Shown piece by piece: positions 10,982 through 21,599 of a stretch of 64,000 bases of DNA (positions are counted from its first letter, which is position 1; each line of letters opens with the position of its first letter). The stretch is from Drosophila miranda (Eukaryota; Arthropoda; Insecta; Diptera; Drosophilidae): assembly GCF_003369915.1 (NCBI RefSeq), contig NC_046675.1, positions 25,854,001 to 25,918,000 on the forward strand. The letters are read 5' to 3'. Below the pieces are notes generated by a model that saw nothing but the letters and a program-made list of their open reading frames with translations, was not told the origin of the DNA and did no database searches. The translations under genes and the position numbers were made by a program.

Positions 10982-11860
10982 TTATATTAGTGAATTAAAT
11001 TTAATTTGTTTTTGCCCCTTCGACACTCTGTCCTGGGCGTACTGGAAGAATTTTTGCGTGATTCGGTCGAAATCGACGTCCTCTAACGAAAATCTTTCAT
11101 TAAATCCCGCTGTAAAAAAATAATCATGTTTATTATATTACAATATACATATTAATTTGAAAATAATACTTACTACGGATGGCTAGAGTAACCCGCAAGC
11201 CCCTAATGCACTTTTTTGCCTCTGTGCCCCGCCAAGAGCACTGTCGTGCGACCTCGTCGGACACAATTGAACGCCAAGAACTCTGAATCCATTTGTCGAA
11301 TGCTTTCTCGCCCGACATCATTAACTCTGCGGTCTGTACAGAATTATATTTGAATATATTTTTCAAATTTAGCTCGTGAGTTTCACTCAAAACACTTACC
11401 ACATTTTTGAAGAAACTTTCTTCCTGCAATTTATGCTCAAAATGGTTTAATTCTTGAATTGTTGTGAGCGGTTGGCAAGGCAGAACTTCTTTAGGTTTGC
11501 GGATCTCTCCACAAACCTTCGCCTTAATGGAGCCAATTTCGGAACGAAGAGCCACCATTTCCGCTGTGTTTCGGTCCATTTTATTAATCATGATGTCCAA
11601 TTTTTTGTCCATTTTTTTTCCGTCTAGTTTATTAAGTATCAGGTCAATTTTTTTTTTCCAGTTTATTCATTTTTTCTATGATAGCTGTTTATAAAACTGG
11701 TTGATTCGAAATTCTGAACTAAAACATTTGAAAAATCATTACATAGCTCTGGAAAACTAAAGTCTGCTGCATTTTCTTCAATAATATTAATGTTCGATGT
11801 ACTTTTATTGATATGCTTCGATTCGCATATATATTTCCGGCTTTTACGCTTAAATGGCAT
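10982..11860 (-). pseudogene. Spliced DUF4806-like gene with two homopolymer frameshifts
   Basis: The reading starts at 11,858-11,860 and its upstream part is basic and Asn/Ser-rich. Two A-tracts (read as T runs at 11,670-11,675 and 11,648-11,657) each shift the frame. After the second tract the frame is open and begins with repeated Lys/Leu/Asp coiled-coil-like turns. A conserved region follows: an LTTIQELNHFEHKLQEESF block, then SIVSDEVARQCSWRGTEAKK, which resembles the DUF4806 family common in insects. A GTAAGT donor after 11,174 and a CAG acceptor before 11,109 join a final exon that ends GQKQIKFNSLI with a stop at 10,982-10,984, and the phase agrees. The conserved intron and domain argue for a recently active gene, perhaps repeat-borne; the frameshifts argue that this copy is broken, unless they are assembly errors. 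Confidence 0.55.
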
Positions 11861-12239
11861 TTTTTATTAATATTAGTACTCCCCTGTGTATACAAAAAAT
11901 GGTGCGCAAAGTCAGTTCCAGCGAAAATTGTTATATTCGTTGACGCAGGTTGCCTGATGCACAAGAAGATGGCTAGAAAAAAATATATACACAGAATGTG
12001 TAGATTGTTGTCTTTTTGGGGTCTTATACTGCTCCCAAACTCAAATTTTGTGCACTATACTATACTATTAAATAAATAATAATTTACTTACCGATTTTTC
12101 TTTTTTTTCACTATTTTTACGATTTAACTCCCCGTTTACGTCCTTCTGCTGCGGTTTTTAATCACAAAATAACACAAAACGAAAAAACTGCGGCGTTGTG
12201 CCGGGTCGCAGTTTGACATGTTCGTTCATGTTCTATTAC
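11861..12239. other. Upstream sequence of the DUF4806-like gene
   Basis: AT-rich sequence with no independent gene. It may hold the promoter of the minus-strand DUF4806-like gene. Confidence 0.35.
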
Positions 12240-12640
12240 GTGATCCGGCGTTTCTTGCGTATTGTGCCCGTTTTTAAGTCCGTTTGTAATAGTTTTGCGG
12301 GACTTTGGTCGTCGCACGGTTTTCGTTCGGTAAATGCTCTTTTCTGAGTCCATCTGCGAGCATTTTGTGAGACTTTACCCGTACCTATCTATTTGTTCCG
12401 TTATGTTTCACTTTTCTGTCTATTTTTCACCCGTTTTTAAGTCTGTTTGTGATAGTTTTGCGAGACTTTGTCGTCACTCGGTTTTCGTCCGTTCAATGCT
12501 CTTTTCTAAGTCCGTCTGCGAGCATTTTGCGAGACTTCACTCATCGCTCCCGGATTTTTATCATTTCTAAGTCCGTTTCCGGACATTTTATGATAGTTCC
12601 GTTTTACTATCGCTCTTTGGTCCACTGAAGGGTATAGTTC
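12240..12640. repeat. Internally repetitive block related to 24,780-24,930
   Basis: The unit AAGTCCGTTTGTAATAGTTTTGCGGGACTTTGGTCGTC recurs with changes about four times: GTCCATCTGCGAGCATTTTG, GTCTGTTTGTGATAGTTTTG, GTCCGTCTGCGAGCATTTTG, GTCCGTTTCCGGACATTTTA. The end TTGGTCCACTG is also found at 24,919. The same text order occurs in an intron of the PHRF1 homologue, so this is a dispersed repeat. It lies upstream of the DUF4806-like gene and may be its non-coding 5' part. Confidence 0.65.
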
Positions 12641-12675
12641 TGTTTTGCCTCCAGCATGTTTTAGTGTATGGGTGC

Positions 12676-13152
12676 TAGTGTTGGGTAAACATTGCTCATT
12701 TTAGGGAACATGTTCACTTGTTCTTTTTTAGTATGTGAGTCAACTCACTCATATTGCTCACTTATTCACCTGATTGCTCAGTTGCTCATTGCTCACTTAG
12801 ATTGCTCAGTTTTTACTATTTCACTATACTTTCGAAGTATCGAATATACTTTGAATTAGCGACATACTGAATTTTCAAAAGAATAAACAGTTTTGCCGGT
12901 AATACAAAAAGTGTGAAGTAAAAGCAAATATGAGCAACAACTGCCAGAACGCAAAATGCCCTTTGAGGAGCAAAATTGCGCAAAAAGTGAGTAGAGAACA
13001 AGTGAGCAAAAATGAACAAGTGAACAACAAAAAACAAGTGAGCAAAAAAGAACAAGTGAACAAAAAAGAACAGCTTGGAAGGAACATGTTCAGTTGCTCA
13101 CTTAAGTGAACAACTCTTTTTTGTTCACTCACTCATGAGCAACACAACACTA
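12676..13152. mobile_element. Non-autonomous hAT-type element, 477 bp
   Basis: The ends are inverted: the left starts TAGTGTTGGGTAAACATTGC and the right, read in reverse, starts TAGTGTTGTGTTGCTCATGA. ATGGGTGC stands immediately outside both ends (12,668-12,675 and 13,153-13,160), a perfect 8-bp target duplication typical of hAT transposons. The interior is made of short TGAGCAA/GTTCACT-like repeats on both strands (such as CAAGTGAGCAAAA and GAACAAGTGAAC) and encodes no transposase. Confidence 0.88.
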
Positions 13153-13245
13153 ATGGGTGCATGCATTCTCACGTACTTTGCGTGTGTGTGTTTAGTATTG
13201 CTGACCGCTAGAACTGAAATTTGGGTTTGGTTCTTGTTATACTGT

Positions 13246-13263
13246 TATACTGTATGGTTAGTG
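13246..13263. repeat. Half copy of the 37-kb palindrome
   Basis: TATACTGTATGGTTAGTG is one arm of the palindromes at 37,100-37,133 and 37,335-37,386. Confidence 0.6.
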
Positions 13264-13454
13264 ATTGAACCGAACCTACGGTATTTAATTTCCATTTCCG
13301 TTGTGGTGTTGCTGCTGATATGGCATGAGACTTCACAGAGATATCGGAAAGCCGCTAAAATTTTCGAATTAAATTGGTGTGACCCTAGCCAACAATTCTC
13401 CGAAAAGTCCATCCGTAAGTCAGTACAACAACAAAATTCAGTTTACAGTTTACG

Positions 13455-13560
13455 GTATTTTTAATACTTATTGGTACTTTTGACGTCAAAATTGAACCGA
13501 CGGTATATTTACAGTATATTGGTATATAATGGAATATTTGATCAATTTTATTAATCTATA
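13455..13560. repeat. GGTATATTT-rich segment related to the promoter repeat
   Basis: ACGGTATATTTACAGTATATTGGTATATAATGG follows a GACGTCAAAATTGAACCGAC string. A similar string (CAAAATTGAGCCGAC then GGTATATTTTATCAATT) lies at 49,008-49,045 upstream of the Mps1 and TMEM192 genes. These look like distant relatives of the Motif 6 arrays. Confidence 0.4.
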
Positions 13561-13904
13561 AAAATATAATTTTCAAAGGTATATTTAAGAAGAAAGGGTA
13601 TAGGAACTCTATACGCTGGTGTTTTTTAATTTTAGCTTACAAATCGTACCTACATGTAGCATTTATTTATTTCCCTTTTGCTCATTCACTTTCAAACAAT
13701 TTCTATTTGGCGCGCACCACTCGCATCCAGTCGAGAATATCTATGGCCTTCGAAACGGTTATTGGCTCTATTTGCTGTCTTCAGCGAATCGGGTATGAAT
13801 CGGTAGCAACAATGAGTCTCATTCCATACTTTTAAATTATGTACTTTAATTACTGTACTTGGATCCGGCTATGATTAGAACTGCATTTCCTTACCATTAA
13901 ATAG

Positions 13905-14130
13905 GTGAACCCACCGGGAAAGGTACATGATGTTCATATTCACGAGGTGGAGCAGATTCAGAATGTTATTCAGCGAAAAATGGACATTAAGTAGTATACC
14001 ATACAGGCTGAGCTCAAGACATTCGAAAAGTTGTTAAGGGTGAATATGACGCAGTTATTGGGGAATACTAACACGAGCTATCCAGACATTCTGTAGCGGC
14101 CGTTTCCTGCAATCATACCACTCATCAAGG
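13905..14130 (+). pseudogene. Exon-like fragment with stop codons, unidentified
   Basis: A polypyrimidine-poor acceptor-like ACCATTAAATAG precedes a frame reading VNPPGKVHDVHIHEVEQIQ, a TAG, IQAELKTFEKLLRVNMTQLL and another TAG, then AIIPLIK before a GTACTT donor-like site. The amphipathic, codon-like character and bracketing splice-like sites suggest a decayed exon. I cannot name its parent gene. Confidence 0.35.
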
Positions 14131-14209
14131 TACTTGCCATGTTACTTTAACGTAGCCAGGGACTAGTATTAAAATTGGTACTGATAAGTTAGATATAATA
14201 TGCATTTGA

Positions 14210-14708
14210 TAGTTCAAGGAGTTTGACGACCCGTACGTTACGAAACAACTGTATATCTCGTTAGTTCGTCCTATATTGGAGTATTGTTCTTGTGTGTGGA
14301 GCCCGCAGTATAAAGAGCAGCAGGTTGTTATTGAATCCGTGCAAAAGCAATTCTTAATTTTTGCCCTTCGGAACTTTAACTGGGACTCGGGTAGAATCTT
14401 GCCACCCTAACGGTCTAGGCTAAATCTTATTGACCTGTCGTCGTTGCACCATCGCAGAATATGCAATGGCGTTATGTTCGTGCACAAGCTCCTTCTCGGG
14501 ATTGTTGACTCCCAAACTCTGTTGGATCAGATTGACTTGGCCGTCCCATCTAGACCTACCCGCACTTTTAGGCCAATCCGTTTATCCATATGTAGGTCAA
14601 ATTATGCCGAACATGAACCTTTCACGGTTATGTACCATAATTCCCTCTGTCATTCCTTATCCCCTGAACTGTCCCTTAGACTATGTGCATGCAATATTTA
14701 TAATCAGT
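14210..14708 (+). pseudogene. Decayed LINE reverse-transcriptase C-terminus
   Basis: Translation gives QLYISLVRPILEYCSCVWSP, a motif typical of Jockey/CR1/I-type LINE polymerases, then QKQFLIFALRNFNW and, after one in-frame TAA at about 14,408, RSRLNLIDLSSLHHRR and the usual C-terminal tail ending near 14,708. The nonsense codon and the missing N-terminal two thirds mark a dead, 5'-truncated copy. AATAAATAAATAAATA at about 14,788 follows. Confidence 0.75.
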
Positions 14709-14869
14709 AAAATTCAACTAACTTTTAACTTCTCTTTTTTCCTTCTTTTGTAATTAAGTACCATTATTAACAGATAATTGATAATTTAATAAATAAATAA
14801 ATATACACCACATAGAATATATCAATATAAACTTAGTTTTCATGTGTTGAGTTTAAATATACCGCCATA

Positions 14870-15360
14870 CCTATTTTAAATATCACAACGATATTTTGCA
14901 GTTTATTGTATTATTACCGCTACCAAGATCGGGATATATATACAAGACACTAATCATTATGCATGAATATGTCTAAAACATATCAATTTGTGCAAAGGTC
15001 TCTATTAATTTCGTTTTAAAACAGGTCTTTATTATAGGGTATACAAGGGCCTATACCACGGATTACCCGCAACATGTCTTCAAATACCAGCGACTGTTTT
15101 TTTGTTTAACTATTTTGTTTAAATCTTGTTTTAGACAAAATACAATAAAAGCAAGTATTAAGAATACACCATTTAAATAGAAAATTTATTCATCAATAGT
15201 ATAAAATTATGTGGGCATGGCTAAAGGTTCTATCTAGCTAATAATATTCCACGGAATATCAAAATCGAGGAATATGTATAATAGAACTTAAATTCGTCAG
15301 TATATTTACGGTATATTTTTAAAATGAGACGGTATATTTTGGTATATTTCTGAGGGTCGT
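14870..15360 (+). repeat. Promoter-associated dispersed repeat, copy A (orphan)
   Basis: The block has, in order, CAACGATATTTTGCAG, GTTTTAAAACAGGTC, a GGGTATACAAG box, AATACAATAAAAGCAAG, AAATTATGTGGGCATGGCTA, TATTCCACGGAATATC and an array of CGGTATATTT boxes (15,298-15,347) ending CTGAGGGTCG. The same order is seen at 49,440-49,880 and, inverted, at 36,170-36,560. This copy has no GGTCACACT box after the array and no recognised gene downstream. Confidence 0.75.
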
Positions 15361-18352
15361 TAAATCCTCTGCTGAGCAAAGAAAACCAGCGCCGCGACAA
15401 TCCGTTAGATGTTTTTTGATTTTCCGAAGAGAAGGTGTGCGTGCGTGTATATTAAATACGTTTAAATTAAGGCGTTCATCTAAGAAAATCGCGTGAGATT
15501 GTACCCATTTTACGGTAATTCCCCAGACCAAAACAAATTGGATTTAATTTGAAGGAAAAGAGCAGACACTTTTTCGTTTATTTTCTGTTTTGCATTTGTT
15601 TTTCCGACCCGTATATGAGTGTGTGTTTGTGTGTGTATACTTATGCGCAATGCGTGGGTATTTTTTCAAATATCTGTTCTATTTTCAAATATAATAGCAT
15701 ACATACATCAAACAGATCTTACACCAATATTTCTTACCGTTGGATACAATTTTCAGACAAAATTTTAGAAAGTACAACAAATACGTGTGCTTCTCCAAGC
15801 AAAATACAATTATAATTGCATGACAACATTTCTTAAGCCTAATATGTACAGACAGGTGTACTTAAATGCTCGTACAAATGTATTTATCAATCCACTAATC
15901 AAGTGCAATGAACACATCGCCTGATGCGATCCGATTGTCTCGCCCCGTTTGTCTGTGTCTCCTTTCATCCGATGGGTGGGTACACCAGATACAGGTACAG
16001 GTCTTATCGCCTTTTTGCTGCCTTTTCAGCCTTGCATTGCAGGCCTTCCTTTTTTTGTATTTTATCGATTTAATAACAAACAGAAGCCGCCCAGAGATAT
16101 ACGCAATGTTGTGGGGCATTAATACTCGTTAGGTGACGGCTGGTAGAAATAAATGGTCATTGATTTTATTCAGCATACGAATGTGATGCGATTGTTTTTG
16201 CAAAGTTCATCAAACTTGGGCTTGAGGCTAGGGAATCCTGCCAATTTGTAACTAGTTTTGCTGACTGGCGAAAAACCGGCCTATGAATATATTTTGACTA
16301 TACGAAAATTAGAGGTTCATACTTGTGTGTACTTACATACATACATACATACATGTGTATCTATTTATACCCCTTCAAGCCAGTCCTTATAGTAGAGTAC
16401 AAGTACAAGTCTAATCTTTCCGCCCGACTCGCTCAGTCCCTATTAAGGCTATATTCTAGTTTAGCTGACACTGAAATAAGAATAGCTTGTTTGTCTCCAA
16501 ATAAAATAAAAATAACCTAAAACCTAAACTGGGTATATAGGGTCTCCACCCTTTCTTTCTTGTTTTTGTCATGTATTTGGTCGGCACATTTACAAATTAA
16601 AAGCGCCAAAGTGCACTAGCGACCTACAAATTCCGCCACAGACCGCGGCTGTGCACAATTTCCCCTACGTTAATACGGCTGCATTAATTACATTATGTAC
16701 TTTGCGCACTTGTATGCTGACAAATAATCTAGTTCATTGCATTCACATATGCATGTATGTATGTATGTATGGACATATGTATTGTCTCTACATAGTGAAG
16801 CTCTGTTTATTTCGGATGTGCTGCCATAGGAAAGTGTTCACTTAATCCAATACTGACTGACACCGGCCAGAATTTAAATTGAATGAATGAAATGTAGCAG
16901 CTACATATTTATGTACGAGTATTCTTCAAACACGTCATGCACCCCAATAATCATTACCATAACAGAAGAGTACATACAGCAGGGAGTACATTTGTGGAAC
17001 CTACTCCTGGCTATTGAAACTGCATAAGACGCTGGGACAGGCTTTTTTAAGTATTGTTAGCAATCACAAAACCACACCATCGATGTCCCGAGTCATGTAC
17101 ACGCCAAGAATGTTGTTTAGGTACTATTCTCGAGCTGAGTATTTACGAGCAAGGGGAGTACATTTGAACCTAGCTAATCACACATGATTTTCTCTGCACC
17201 TGCTCCTGCACCTTACCCCATTCGTTATAGACGGACATCTTCCTTGCCCGAATAAAATGACTGAAACTAAGGGTGCCTTCCCAAAGTGGTGCTTTCACTG
17301 TAGTATATCGTTTACCATTCAAATATGCTAAATTAAACCATTAATTTGAAGCACCCTTTCCCTACTAGTAGAGGCCACTACTTCATTGACCACCACTGTA
17401 GGCTGTATTCAATGCGCCATAACAAACATTTCCTGCAGCGCAGAACGGCACCACTCTCTTTTTGTAGTTTGTTCGTTGTGTTCTTCATGTGGCACAATTT
17501 GAACTTCTTAGCGGCGTTGGGCTATCGTCAATGCCATTTCCAGCCAAGTTAGGGTCTGCTGTGTTTGTGTGCGTGTGTTTGTGTGTGGTTGACGAGGGCG
17601 TAGTCGTAGTACATCAACACTTGAAAGAAGCGGAAAGGGGACCAAAGTAGAGGCCCCTACTAACAACTAACAAAGGTTAATGGCCGCGCTGGTCTGGTTG
17701 GATGACTGGCTGTCGTCGTCGGAGATGGTCTCAGTGGAAGCGCGCAGCGCGGCACAGCGTAGCACTTGTAAAAGCTTAGTTGCAACATTGATATTCCGTG
17801 TAGCCTCTTATGCAGTTACCATATTGTGTTCGGCTGCAAGTTGTGTGGCAAACAACGGAACTAAAAAGGGGGAAACAATCTGTTGAACAGACAACGAACG
17901 AGCTGCATTGACATTTTGGGTGCTGTGCTGTGCTGTGCTGTGCAGTGTGTGTGTGCATCATCATAATCAGTTGCACACCATAGACTACACAGATTGAGTG
18001 AGGGAGTTGCAGAGATAGTCTGGAGTGACGCATAAGGTGCAGAAGTTTAATGCTCGGCACGTGTCTGGGCGCCAGTCCTGGTACCCAACCCCCCACCCTA
18101 CCCCACAGCATTGAATCAGAGGCCTATGACTCATCATCGGGCAACCACAAGAACCAGAGGAACCACCCTATTTGAATGAATAAATGAATGAATGAGTGCC
18201 CTGCCCTGCCCTGCCCTGCCCCCTGGCAGCTTCTGTGCTGCGTTGTATGTGTTGTGTTTGTGGGAAATCCTCCCCAGCATTATTGTGTATTGTGTTTATC
18301 TTCGCCTTCGCTCATAAAACACTCATAACCAAACGAACGCTTTCCATTGCAG
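15361..18352. other. Non-coding sequence upstream of CRMP
   Basis: I see no coding exon. Microsatellites occur at 16,337-16,353 (CATA), 16,752-16,770 (TATG), 17,922-17,942 (TGTGC) and 18,198-18,220 (CCCTG). Because the CRMP start exon begins right after a TTTCCATTGCAG acceptor, at least one untranslated CRMP exon must lie upstream in this region or further left; I cannot place it. Confidence 0.5.
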
Positions 18353-18361
18353 ACTCTCACC

Positions 18362-21300
18362 ATGTCGACCAGTCCAAAACCGGTTAAGAAGGTACCGATT
18401 CACTTGCAGAGCGCTGCCAATCGTGTTTACATCAAGAATGGTAAGGTCATCATACGAATCCAGAGCAGGGTTTGTTTTCTAGACGTTCTTATTTTCGTTG
18501 CAGGCGAGATCGTCAACCATGATAAATCGTTCAAAGCGGACGTCTACATTGAGGATGGAATTATCAAGTATGTGTGGTGCCATAATTTAATCAATGAAAT
18601 TCACACTAAAATTCATCCTTATGCTTGTGTAGGTTTGTGGGACCCCCTTCGGAGATTACGATACCCGGCGGCGTGCGTACTATTGACGCCAGTGGACTCC
18701 TAATCATACCCGGTGGCATCGATCCCCATACGCACATGCAGCTGCCTTTCGGCGGGGCTGTGGCTGTCGATGATTTCTATAGTGGAACCAAGGCAGCCGT
18801 TGCTGGAGGCACTACCATGATAAGTAAGTTGCTCACCTTTTGATCCGTGGGTGACACGAAGGAGATAACCAATTTCGATGTTTGCTCAGTCGACTTTGTG
18901 CTACCCAATAAACATGAATCGATGATTGAGGCCTACGACAAGTGGCGCAGCTGGGCCGATCCCAAGGTCTGTTGCGACTATGGCCTCCACGTGGGCATCA
19001 CCTGGTGGTCCAAGTCGGTCTCCGAGGAGCTAGGTATTCTGTGCAAAGAGCTGGGTGTCAATTCCTTCAAAACATTCATGGCCTACAAGGGTCTCTATCA
19101 GGTGGGTTGTGGTTTGAATCTATAACATTTCTCATTGCGTTTCTATAATTGTGTATTAAATTTTGTAGCTAAACGATTCAGACCTGTTGGATGTGTTTGA
19201 GCGTATTCGCCAATTAAATGGTGTGGCTATGGTAAGTCCAGAATGTCAAGTATTTTTGATAACACCCTTCAAACATATTCTAAGATATCGATATCGAATG
19301 CACTTTTACTGCAACCTCTCTCCACATCCTCCCTTTCAACAGGTGCATGCGGAAAACGGCGACATTATTGCAAAGAATACGCAACGTCTGCTGGCCGAAG
19401 GCATTAATGGACCGGAAGGCCATGAACTTTCGCGACCAGAGGAGGTGGAGGCCGAGGCGGTGCATCGCGCCTGCGTTCTGGCCCACCAGGTAAGACACTC
19501 CCAAGTCGTTTGTTAAACCATTGAGAGAGGGCGGTGTATAGCAAAAGAGTTGTACAGTTCCTGTACGACGCGGGACTGTAATTATACATTTATCTACGCT
19601 GTATATTCTTTTAATTTTGTTATTATTTCTTACCCATTGTGCATGATGCACTCTTGTACATATTATGCGGTATGCGGTATGCGGCGCACACGATATAACC
19701 CCTACCAACATACATATAATACGAATGTATCTATATCCGATATGATGGTGCCCTAAAAGTCCGATTGCCCGCTGTATGTGGTTCATGTGATGAGCAAATC
19801 GGCGGGCATTGAGCTGGCCAGAGCCCGTCAGCGGTATAGAGGCCGATACATAATGGGAGAGACCCTGGCCGCCGCTTTGGGTACTGATGCCACATGTTGC
19901 TTCCATATGGGCTTCGAACATGAGGCGGCGCATGTGCTCAGCCCACCATTGAGGCCCGATCCGACGACACAAGAATTCTTGATGAAGCTCCTGGCGAAGT
20001 AAGTTCTGCAGCTCGACTCGACTCTGGGGTTTAGCATGTCTCTAACCTGATGCTGCTGATTAACGCCTACTAACTAACTGGGATACTGTGCTCATGCCTG
20101 CTCCTAGCTCATACTAACTGCTAATTGCCGCCTGTTGCACCACGCTGATAATCCATGTTTATGCTTCCACTCACAATAACTCTAAATCGTTCGCTCGCTT
20201 AGATGAAAACGCCGCTCTTTGTGTCCGGCCTGACCAGTAAATCCTCCGCCGAGCTTGTCGGCCGTGCCCGACGCAGTGGCTACTGTGTCTTTGGCGAAAC
20301 GCTGGCCAGCTCCATTGGCCGTTCGATGAGCGGCGTGTCGAAGGCGGAGCGCATCTACTACATCACCAGTCCGCCGATACGCGAGTCTGCCGAAACGCCA
20401 AGGCAGCTCATGAAGTCATTGGCGTAGTAAGTGTTTCCCTTTGTTACATTACCTTGTGGGTGTCATTCGCTTTGTTTCGTTTCGTTTCGTTTCGGTTCGT
20501 TTCGTTTAATTCATGATTCTGTAAAAGAATCGAATCCCTTGCTAATAATCTCTTCATCTGGCGCCCTCGCAGCGATGATCTGCAGCTGACGGGCAGCGAC
20601 AACTGCACGTTTAACAAGGAGCACAAGGCAAAGGGAAAGGGAGACTTCACCAAGATACCGAATGGCGTCAATGGTGTTGAGGATCGCATGTCCTTGGTGT
20701 GGGAGAAGGGTGTGCAAGCGGGACTGCTCGATCCATGCCGTTTTGTGGCCGTGACCAGCACGAATGCGGCCAAGATCTTCAACATTTATCCCCAAAAGGG
20801 ACGCATTGGTAAGCATAATCATTATTATGAATTATCGTAGTTATATATAATTTCTTTCTCCTTAGCTGTTGGATCGGATGCGGATATTGTGATCTGGAAT
20901 CCGAATGCCACGCGTACCATTTCCAAGGACACGCACCATCAGGCCTGTGACTTTAATATCTTTGAGGGCATGACCGTTCACGGTGTCTGCGAGTTTGTCT
21001 TAGTGCGAGGCCGCATCTGTGCCGAACGAGGACAGGTGCGTGTGGCGGAGGGCTTTGGCCGTTTCATCCCTACTCCAGTGCGTCCGCCTTTTGTCTATGA
21101 CATTATCGAGGGCAAAGTGCAGTCGGCGGTGCAGGAGGACCATCCCGAGGAGCGGCAGAATGGTGGCGGCAACAGTGTGGCCAAGAAGTTTGCCGAACTG
21201 GACATCCAGATACCTATTCAAGAGCCAATTAGCGCCATGCTGGCTGGCAACTTGGCCATGCCAGCGGAGGGTTCGATGTGCAGCACGCCCTCGGTGCGTG

Positions 21301-21496
21301 GGCGTGTCGATGGCAAGCACGATATGCAACAGTCATCCTTTTCGATCAGCGGTGAGTGGTGGTTTTTTTCTTAGAAACATTATGAACACTGAACTAAAGC
21401 ATATCCTTTTCTATAGAGGAACTTGATAGAGGTGGCGTGAGGGCCTGCATCAAGGTGAAGAACCCACCTGGCGGCAAGTCTTCCGGCTTCTGGTAA
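18362..21496 (+). CDS. CRMP: CRMP / dihydropyrimidinase
   Basis: A cyclic amidohydrolase of the dihydropyrimidinase/CRMP family. CDS exons: 18,362-18,440, 18,504-18,567, 18,633-18,823, 18,890-19,101, 19,169-19,231, 19,343-19,489, then either 19,760-19,998 or 20,203-20,426, then 20,573-20,808, 20,866-21,351 and 21,417-21,496. All phases agree, giving 598 or 593 residues. Metal ligands of the family are visible: HTH (80 and 82), the lysine of FMAYKG (178), VHAENG (His205), the exon-[11 protein letters not shown] (His261) and the Asp of LTGSDNC (341). The C-terminus [10 protein letters not shown] is typical of CRMPs. With exon A the protein should be an active dihydropyrimidinase of pyrimidine breakdown. 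With exon B His261 is lost, giving a CRMP-like form expected to act on the neuronal cytoskeleton. The start follows an acceptor and lies 9 bases into the exon. Confidence 0.95.
19760..19998 (+). other. CRMP: CRMP alternative exon A (catalytic form)
   Basis: It encodes [20 protein letters not shown] to the end of [11 protein letters not shown]. Acceptor CCCTAAAAG and donor GTAAGT; it enters in phase 0 and leaves in phase 2, exactly as exon B does. It carries the metal-ligand His of dihydropyrimidinases. Confidence 0.9.
20203..20426 (+). other. CRMP: CRMP alternative exon B (non-catalytic form)
   Basis: It is homologous to exon A along its length ([12 protein letters not shown] against [21 protein letters not shown] against GETLAAALG). 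It has the same entry and exit phase, so the two can only be used one at a time without a frame change. The ligand His position reads Gly in [10 protein letters not shown]. Confidence 0.9.
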
Positions 21497-21587
21497 ATGC
21501 CTCCAGGGGCATCGAATCGCACAATACATCATGACACCGGGCAGACAGCACTGAAAGCCAAAATCTGTTTGCTCCCATGCGCTCATT

Positions 21588-21593
21588 CAATAA
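21588..21593 (+). terminator. Likely CRMP polyadenylation signal
   Basis: AATAAA lies about 92 bases after the CRMP stop, in TTCAATAAATAAGC. Longer 3' ends further into the convergent spacer are possible. Confidence 0.5.
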
Positions 21594-21599
21594 ATAAGC

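Noticed and set aside
12240-12640. CRISPR-like array
   Set aside because: The repeated GTCCGTYTG units are diverged, of irregular spacing and in eukaryotic DNA; they recur in an intron at 24.8 kb and behave as a dispersed repeat.
19280-19972. Minus-strand 230-residue open frame across CRMP exons and introns
   Set aside because: It crosses functional splice sites of CRMP and has no recognisable domain or start context.
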